From: Arthrobacter sp. NtRootA1
GTDB taxonomy: Bacteria; Actinomycetota; Actinomycetes; Actinomycetales; Micrococcaceae
Reading direction: 5' to 3'
Assembly (NCBI RefSeq): GCF_019976975.1
Contig: NZ_AP024630.1
Span: 4,960,001-5,024,000, forward strand
Length of the DNA stretch: 64,000 nucleotides
Part shown: positions 58,778 through 64,000 of the stretch, piece by piece
How the letters are laid out: every line of letters starts with the position of its first letter
Numbering within the stretch: the stretch's first letter is position 1
Made by a program: the position numbers and the translations under genes
The notes under the pieces: model-generated
Told to the model about the DNA's origin: nothing
The model's input: the letters and a program-made list of their open reading frames with translations, nothing else
Database searches by the model: none

Positions 58778-59713
58778 TCAGAGACCCTTGCCGCCGGTCA
58801 CCGGAAGTACAGCGCCCGAGATATAGGAGCCTTCGTCAGATGCGAGGAGCACATACGCCGGTGCCAGCTCAGCAGGTTGTCCGGCACGGCCCAGCGGAGT
58901 GTCCTGGCCGAATGTGGGAAGCTTGTCCGGCCACTCGGTGGCCGGGATCAACGGCGTCCAGATCGGGCCGGGGGCCACGGCGTTGACACGGATTCCTTTG
59001 GGCCCCAGTTCCTCTGCCATGGCTTTGGTGAACGCCACTTGCGCGGCCTTGGTCATGGCATAGTCCACAAGTTGGGCGGAAGGATTAAAGGCCTGGATAG
59101 ATGCCGTGACGATGATCGACGCCCCCGGGCGAAGGTGCGGAATCGCAGCTTGTGCTGTCCAGATCAACGAGTACAGGTTGGTCTTGAAGACCCGATCGAA
59201 TTCCTCTGTAGGAATGGTCTCCAAACCCTCGCGATTCTTTTGATACGCGGCGTTCAGGACCACCACGTTGAGGCCGCCGAGCTCCTGCACGGTTCGCTCC
59301 ACAATCTCAGCCGCAAACTTTTCGTCGCGCGCGTCGCCGGGCAGCAACAGTGCCTGGGCCCCGCACTCACGGATCCATTCCGCCGTCGACTTCGCGTCTT
59401 CTTCTTCCTCCGGAAGATAGCTAATGGCCACATCCGCACCTTCGCGGGCATACGCGATCGCTACAGCGGCACCGATGCCCGAATCACCGCCGGTGATCAA
59501 GGCTTTCTTGCCCTGCAGGCGGCCGTGCCCCACATAGCTGGATTCGCCATGATCGGGCTGGGGGTTCAACGGTTTGGTCAGGCCGGGCTGTTCTTGTTCC
59601 TGCTGGGGAAATTCGTCGGAGTGATATCCGCTGCGGGGATCCTTGGGGGCCGAGGTGAGGCGATGATCGCCGTTTGCTTGCTGGCCATTGTGGTTTGGGT
59701 CGGATTGAGTCAT
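58778..59713 (-). CDS. SDR-family oxidoreductase (glucose/general stress dehydrogenase-like)
   Basis: 311 residues. The cofactor motif ITGGDSGIGAAVAIAYAREG begins near residue 73, VVLNAAY is the NNAG-type segment, and VDYAMTKAAQVAFTKAMAEE holds the Tyr-x-x-x-Lys. A Gln/Pro-rich N-terminal extension of about 65 residues (PQQEQEQPGLTKPLNPQPDH) precedes the fold. It resembles the YhdF/YhxC/YghA group of stress-linked SDR enzymes. It fits with the stress proteins nearby. Confidence 0.92.
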   Translation of the reverse strand: MTQSDPNHNGQQANGDHRLTSAPKDPRSGYHSDEFPQQEQEQPGLTKPLNPQPDHGESSYVGHGRLQGKKALITGGDSGIGAAVAIAYAREGADVAISYLPEEEEDAKSTAEWIRECGAQALLLPGDARDEKFAAEIVERTVQELGGLNVVVLNAAYQKNREGLETIPTEEFDRVFKTNLYSLIWTAQAAIPHLRPGASIIVTASIQAFNPSAQLVDYAMTKAAQVAFTKAMAEELGPKGIRVNAVAPGPIWTPLIPATEWPDKLPTFGQDTPLGRAGQPAELAPAYVLLASDEGSYISGAVLPVTGGKGL

Positions 59714-59800
59714 GGTTCTGGCCTTTCTCAGATGTCTGATTCCCGGCTTGCGACGCTACCGTTGGCTGTACCCAGGCACATTGGACTCTAAACGCACGGG

Positions 59801-60604
59801 CTAGGTCCGGAGCGTTTTGGCCTTCACCATGAGGAACAGTCCGTAGGCGATCAGGCCCACGGCAACGGCCGCTAGAAGGTACGGACCATACGGTTGCTCC
59901 CGCAAAGCACGCAGGCTTCCATCAAGACCTGTGGATTGCTCGGGCTGAACGCGAACCGCCGCGATGACCACCAACAGGCCTACGAGCAACAGTGCTATGC
60001 CCTTGGTGATATAGCCCACGACGCCAACACCCGATTGGAACTTCCGTGTTGGTTCCTTGTAGGACAGCGCGAGGTCCTTTTCGAAGGTCCGCATCACGCC
60101 CCGGACGACGAACACCACGCCGGTGATCATGATGCCTGCGCCAAGTGCAACAAGCAGGACTATCCCGAACGGCGCTTTCATGAGCGTCACAGTTACATCG
60201 CTGGCAGATTCCCGACTGTTTTTCCCCCGACCCATGGTGAAGGACAGGATGGTGGCAGCCAGCCCGGCAAACACTATTGCCTGGCCCACGGCGGAAAGCC
60301 GCTTGGAAAGCTTGTTGTCTGAGGCCTTGCGGTAGCCGAAGGTTGCGTTGCCCAATTGCCACAAGGCCAAGGCAGCGCATGCGCCGAAGCACGCCCAGAG
60401 CAGGATGGGACCCACCGGTTGTGCGGCCAGTTGGGCAACAGCGCCACTGACGTCGGCTTCACCACCGCGCCCAAAGGCGAGCTGAAACGCAATGACCCCG
60501 ATGAGTATGTGCAGGAGCCCGCTGACGGCGTATCCAGCCCTCGCAAAAACAGCCAGGGCGGGTGAGTTTGAGGCTTCCTCGGCCGCATCAGCGGCCTTCT
60601 TCAT
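59801..60604 (-). CDS. DUF1206 membrane protein
   Basis: 267 residues from ATG 60604; an in-frame ATG at 60652 is possible and the ribosome binding site (AAGGAGG) lies at an awkward distance from either. Three copies of the DUF1206 two-helix unit are seen, as in ARAGYAVSGLLHILIGVIAF, FAGLAATILS with the following IVLLVALGAGIMITGVVFVV, and GYITKGIALLLVGLLVVIAA. The final helix is YLLAAVAVGLIAYGLFLMV. It is common in actinobacteria, of unknown function. Confidence 0.88.
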   Translation of the reverse strand: MKKAADAAEEASNSPALAVFARAGYAVSGLLHILIGVIAFQLAFGRGGEADVSGAVAQLAAQPVGPILLWACFGACAALALWQLGNATFGYRKASDNKLSKRLSAVGQAIVFAGLAATILSFTMGRGKNSRESASDVTVTLMKAPFGIVLLVALGAGIMITGVVFVVRGVMRTFEKDLALSYKEPTRKFQSGVGVVGYITKGIALLLVGLLVVIAAVRVQPEQSTGLDGSLRALREQPYGPYLLAAVAVGLIAYGLFLMVKAKTLRT

Positions 60605-60697
60605 CTCCTCTTTGATGACAAGCCTCCTTATTGTTTTGTGACTTGTCACCATGGTGCCACTCGAACGAGTACAAGACCACGGGGCGCAGGTGGCTTG

Positions 60698-60901
60698 CTA
60701 GAAACCACACACCGACTGCGGCCAGATACTCCGAAGCCCCACACCCAAAGGGTTGAAGTGCTCGCGGACGGTGGTGACGGCATGGGCCTGGCCGGGGATT
60801 TCGCCCCCATGGCCGCCAGCCTCCCCGGTACCCGCAAGGGGCTCGGACTTCACGTGGGCCGCTCCGGTATTCAGTGACGTAGCTGCGATCTGGTCAGGCA
60901 T
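60698..60901 (-). CDS. Possible small gene or gene remnant
   Basis: 67 residues from ATG 60901 behind GGAAGGA. The first 50 codons have good GC-rich third positions (e.g. HVKSEPLAGTG and PGQAHAVTTVREHF), but the end after FNPLGVG looks degenerate. I recognise no family. The wider gap 60605-61032 (427 nt) holds nothing else I can support, apart from the near-repeat ATCTTGAG / ATTCTTGAG around 60993-61011. Confidence 0.35.
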   Translation of the reverse strand: MPDQIAATSLNTGAAHVKSEPLAGTGEAGGHGGEIPGQAHAVTTVREHFNPLGVGLRSIWPQSVCGF

Positions 60902-61032
60902 TTCGGTGGTCCTTCCGGAGAGTTCCCATCAACTCCATTGGCTGATAGTTCAACCATGGGACGGGGCCCTCAAGAAGGACGCCGGGTCATCTCAAGATTC
61001 GCTCAAGAATCCACGCGGCTGGGAAGGCAGGT

Positions 61033-62961
61033 TCAGAAGTCGAAAATGACCTCCAGTTGTTGGCCCGTCGACAGGGTAACGTGCCCCCTTACACGGGCCC
61101 CGTCGTCGTCAATCACGACGGCGGTAGGAACCGCTGCGGGCGCCTCGCCTCCCAGGTACACCAAGGAGGCGAAGATGCTGCGCCCTCCTGCCAAACGGCC
61201 TTCCAAGCATCCACAAGCAGCGTGCTGGCCGAAGGGCGATACACCCTCGGCGCGGAAAGTCCCGCTTCCGGAGTAGCCGTACAACGGCCAGATGCCTGTG
61301 TGAAGTCCGCCGACTCCAAGAACATCGTCATGCAGCTCAGGCGGCCGGGTATCTGCGAGCGCATATCCGCCGTCGCGGACGCGCAGCCTGGACGGTACCA
61401 GCCCTGGGTCGGCCTCGCCCATGTTAGGCGTCTCAACCACGTGGACCCTGAGCTCATATCCACTGGCAGCAGCTGTCGCTGTTGCCACCCGCCAGCGTGA
61501 ATCGGCGGGATCCTCCACGTCGTTCCAGACCGGCGCATGCCAGCTAGCTGCCTGGTGTTGCCCGGCTTTAAGCTGCCCGGACTCGAGCCGGTGAATCCTC
61601 GCGCGACGGCTGGGCGTTCCCTGCGCATCCACGACGGCGAAGTGGTTGTCCACGGGGTCCTCGGTGAAGAGCGGCGCGGTGTGGCTCGAATAGGCCAGGC
61701 GGCGGTAATGGGGGTCGTCCGGTCCAGGCGCGTAGTACTTGTCACTGCCGTGGTTGAGCACGCGGGCGATACCGTCCACAGAGGTGGAGTGGAGCAGGTA
61801 GTTCGGGCCTTCTGCGTGTTGCACGGCGTCCATGCACTCCCGGGGCGAAGGCTGTTCGACGGCGGTCCACACCGGATGGTCGGCGGGGAGGAGAAGTCCC
61901 ACGAACGCCTTGGAGGTCCAGTACGGCGACGCCGGGCCGGAGTATCCCTGGGTCATCGGCTCAAAAGCGCTAAGCCACCCAAGTGACGGCAGGCCGTCGT
62001 CGTAAGCGCCGCCGTCGAGGAAGTACTTTGCGGCACCGCTGGCGATCCGGCGGCTCTGTCCGGGGCTGAGGGGCGTCGCTCCGATTGCCTCCCCTAGGAA
62101 CACCGGAGCCACAGCGGCGTAGCGGTAAATCAGCGAGCGGCCCTGGAAAACCGGGGCGCCGTTCCCGCCGAAGAAACGCACATGATCGTCCATGAACGCG
62201 GCGAGACGGGCCCGGTAGACCTTGGACCTGGCTTGGGCTTCAGGGTGCCGGTTGGCCGCGAACCCACACCACAACACGGGATAAAGATGAAGCGCCCAGC
62301 CGCAGTAGTAGTCGAAGAAATCGCCCGTGCCGTCATTGTCCCCGTCCCGGTACCACCCATCGCCGACGTACCAGTCGTCAAGCCGCTTCAGTCCATGTTC
62401 GATCTGGGCTGCGTTGTGCTCGAACCCGGCGCCAGCCAGGAACTCGGCGATCAGGACCTGGAAGAGCACCCAATTGTTGTCCACGCAGGTGCTCCGCGAG
62501 GAACCCTGCAGCCACTCGGCCACCTGGGCCCGCTCGTCCCCGGACAGTGTGTCCCACAGCCAAGGTTTGGTCAGCTGCAGGCCCAGCGCAATGGATGCGG
62601 CTTCCACCATGGGCTGGGAGCGGTCGCGAATGGGCAGCCACGCTTCAGGACTACCCGGCCGCGTACCCTCAAGGAGGCCCGTCCTGTACAGGTCAAGATG
62701 GCCGTGCGGATCGTTGCCCTGCTCCCCCGCCACACGGAAGGCGGCCAGCATGAAGGTGCGCGCGAACCCCTCCATGCCGTCGGACAAAACACCCGACGAC
62801 GACGGGCGGCCGCTCAGCCGGATCAGCGCCTTCTGCGCGGAGAAGTAGGGGCGCACCGCGAGAAGCTGCTGATCCGCGAAAGCGACCCAGTGATCCCGCG
62901 TCCATCCGGTGATGGGGCTGAGCTCGTAATCCGGGGCGGGCATGGTGAAGCCGGTGGCCAT
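61033..62961 (-). CDS. DUF2264 protein, probable carbohydrate-active (alpha/alpha)6-type enzyme
   Basis: 642 residues, no signal peptide. DUF2264 features are TGWTRDHWVAFADQQLLAVR, the GRPSSSGVLSDGMEGFARTF segment, CVDNNWVLFQVLIAEFLAGA and DGDNDGTGDFFDYYCGWALH. The first 400 residues should be an alpha/alpha toroid and the remainder beta-sandwich. Some DUF2264 members are linked to polysaccharide breakdown. It is divergent from an MFS transporter gene (247-bp gap), which may carry the product or substrate. Function cannot be stated more closely. Confidence 0.88.
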   Translation of the reverse strand: MATGFTMPAPDYELSPITGWTRDHWVAFADQQLLAVRPYFSAQKALIRLSGRPSSSGVLSDGMEGFARTFMLAAFRVAGEQGNDPHGHLDLYRTGLLEGTRPGSPEAWLPIRDRSQPMVEAASIALGLQLTKPWLWDTLSGDERAQVAEWLQGSSRSTCVDNNWVLFQVLIAEFLAGAGFEHNAAQIEHGLKRLDDWYVGDGWYRDGDNDGTGDFFDYYCGWALHLYPVLWCGFAANRHPEAQARSKVYRARLAAFMDDHVRFFGGNGAPVFQGRSLIYRYAAVAPVFLGEAIGATPLSPGQSRRIASGAAKYFLDGGAYDDGLPSLGWLSAFEPMTQGYSGPASPYWTSKAFVGLLLPADHPVWTAVEQPSPRECMDAVQHAEGPNYLLHSTSVDGIARVLNHGSDKYYAPGPDDPHYRRLAYSSHTAPLFTEDPVDNHFAVVDAQGTPSRRARIHRLESGQLKAGQHQAASWHAPVWNDVEDPADSRWRVATATAAASGYELRVHVVETPNMGEADPGLVPSRLRVRDGGYALADTRPPELHDDVLGVGGLHTGIWPLYGYSGSGTFRAEGVSPFGQHAACGCLEGRLAGGRSIFASLVYLGGEAPAAVPTAVVIDDDGARVRGHVTLSTGQQLEVIFDF

Positions 62962-63208
62962 GGGTCTCCTGCGGGTGTGCTGTCTCCAAGAGCCCTAACC
63001 GTAAGCCATTGAATACCGCCGTGGGGCAAGGCGAACAAAACTGAACGCAGGCTGGGCAACAGCAGCCCGTGGCGTTTGAGTCGGCTGCGATTTTCGTTGT
63101 TGTACCAGTTGGCCAGTGGGAAGATGATCGAAGAGTTGGGCCTCCACCACACGGGGATGCCGGCGAACTGGCGGCGCGTGCCCACCCAAAACAGGCGGTG
63201 ACCGAGCC

Positions 63209-64000
63209 ATGACAGAGCACAATCTGCAGCGGAGGTTGCGGGTGTCCGACGTCAACGTCGTCGATCACCGCACTCTGCGGAAGGCGCTTGGGGGCACCAT
63301 CGTGGGTAACACGATGGAGTGGTACGACGTTGGCGTGTTCGGCTATTTGATCACCACAATGGGGCCGGTGTTCCTGCCGGAGGCGGACAGGGCTGTGCAG
63401 AACCTGTTCCTGCTGGGAACCTTCGGTGCTACGTTTATCGCCCGGCCGCTGGGCGGGATCTTCTTCGGCTGGCTGGGCGACAAGATCGGCCGGCAGAAGG
63501 TCCTGGCCATGACCCTGATGATGATGGCCGGCGCGACGTTCGTCGTCGGCCTGCTTCCTGGGTACGCGGTGCTGGGCATCTGGGCCGCGGTCCTGCTCGT
63601 GGTCACGAAGCTGGTCCAGGGCTTCTCCACGGGGGGCGAGTATTCCGGCGCCACCACGTTCGTATGCGAGCACGCACCGGACCGCCGCCGCGGCTTCTTC
63701 GTCAGCTTCCTGGACATGGGCAGCTACCTGGGATTCGCACTGGGCGCCGCACTGGTGTCCGCGCTCCAGCTGATCCTGGGTCAGGGACAGATGGAGGCAT
63801 GGGGCTGGCGCATCCCGTTCCTGATCGCAGGGCCGCTGGGCATCGTGGCCATCTACTTCCGCATGAAGATCGAGGAGTCGCCCGCTTTCAAGGCCACACA
63901 GGAGGCAGAGGCCGTGGCTGCCCAGCATCACGAGACCGGCGACGAGCTCCGCCCCGTCGGACCGGTGGGGATCTTCCGCGATCACTGGCGCCACATCGTG
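63209..64000 (+). CDS. MFS transporter, metabolite:H+ symporter (MHS/ProP-like) family, C-terminus cut by window edge
   Basis: 264 codons are open from ATG 63209 to the end of the window. The MHS family pattern is seen: TIVGNTMEWYDVGVFGYLIT in helix 1, then RPLGGIFFGWLGDKIGRQKV, the motif A after helix 2, and GFSTGGEYSGATTFVCEHAP after helix 4. At least six helices are present, ending with the central loop. The family carries betaine, proline, citrate, 2-oxoglutarate or shikimate with protons. Divergence from the DUF2264 gene suggests co-regulation. Confidence 0.93.
   Translation, partial: MTEHNLQRRLRVSDVNVVDHRTLRKALGGTIVGNTMEWYDVGVFGYLITTMGPVFLPEADRAVQNLFLLGTFGATFIARPLGGIFFGWLGDKIGRQKVLAMTLMMMAGATFVVGLLPGYAVLGIWAAVLLVVTKLVQGFSTGGEYSGATTFVCEHAPDRRRGFFVSFLDMGSYLGFALGAALVSALQLILGQGQMEAWGWRIPFLIAGPLGIVAIYFRMKIEESPAFKATQEAEAVAAQHHETGDELRPVGPVGIFRDHWRHIV

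Noticed and set aside
62693..63994. Minus-strand open frame of 433 codons at the right end
   Set aside because: It overlaps the MFS gene start and the DUF2264 N-terminus in other frames. Both of those have clear family motifs.
1..64000. tRNA, rRNA or insertion sequence
   Set aside because: I looked for cloverleaf-like segments, conserved rRNA blocks, transposase motifs and terminal inverted repeats and found none.

Overview
This window looks like a chromosomal segment of a high-GC Gram-positive soil actinobacterium of the Micrococcaceae, most likely Arthrobacter or Paenarthrobacter. Supporting signs are GC-rich third codon positions, GTG and TTG starts with GGAGG-type ribosome binding sites, a mycothiol-dependent maleylpyruvate isomerase-type fold, a c-di-AMP riboswitch of the actinobacterial form, and a homoprotocatechuate 2,3-dioxygenase that aligns without gaps to the remembered Arthrobacter/Brevibacterium enzyme (constant +4 numbering offset at every ligand). 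No rRNA, tRNA, CRISPR array, integrase, transposase or prophage was recognised. The genus call is inference.

Layout. (1) 1-7651, all minus: a LacI regulator, a family-5 lipoprotein binding protein, two Dpp/Opp-type permeases, two ATPases and a GH32 beta-fructosidase cut by the left edge. It reads as one uptake-and-hydrolysis locus for fructose-containing oligosaccharides built on a peptide-type ABC importer. (2) 7.9-13.9 kb: small regulators and membrane proteins, a maleylpyruvate-isomerase-like protein coupled to an alpha/beta hydrolase, a LigC-like ATP-dependent DNA ligase, and a c-di-AMP riboswitch in front of a repeat-rich membrane protein. (3) 13.9-19 kb: a PucR-type regulator divergent from alanine dehydrogenase, then an ECF sigma factor coupled to a membrane anti-sigma-like protein, with an Ala/Lys-rich secreted protein upstream. 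(4) 19-22 kb: a WXG100-headed 403-residue protein with a partner, and an oxidoreductase. (5) 22.2-28.1 kb: a second Dpp/Opp importer with its two ATPases fused. (6) 28.4-36.4 kb: TetR/FMN reductase, a GerMN-like lipoprotein, an unrecognised two-gene membrane module, a PEP-mutase/isocitrate-lyase-family enzyme, an aminotransferase coupled to a universal stress protein, and a PAP2 phosphatase.

(7) 36.4-41.5 kb: a 2-oxoacid dehydrogenase operon (E1alpha, E1beta, E2) behind a 42-bp perfect palindrome, and a HisC/Pat-type aminotransferase. (8) 41.6-47.9 kb: a 4-TM holin-like protein, a second WXG-type pair (small WXG protein plus a hydrolase with a full Ser-Asp-His triad), purB, a histidine phosphatase, a GNAT acetyltransferase, an acyl-CoA thioesterase and an NTF2-like protein. 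(9) 48-54.5 kb, all minus: the homoprotocatechuate meta-cleavage operon (an FAH-RraA fusion, a GntR regulator, then hpaE, hpaD, hpaH, hpaI). (10) 54.6-64 kb: an esterase-like hydrolase, a stress-type group of small proteins (CsbD, GlsB), an AraC/GyrI-like regulator, an isochorismatase-fold hydrolase, an SDR, a DUF1206 membrane protein, a DUF2264 protein and the start of an MFS transporter cut by the right edge.

The items most worth following up are the c-di-AMP riboswitch controlling a protein with no enzyme domain, the two WXG-type effector-like pairs without visible secretion machinery, the FAH-RraA fusion, the 42-bp double operator, the peptide-type importer devoted to a GH32 locus, and the two-gene module at 30.8-32.4 kb.
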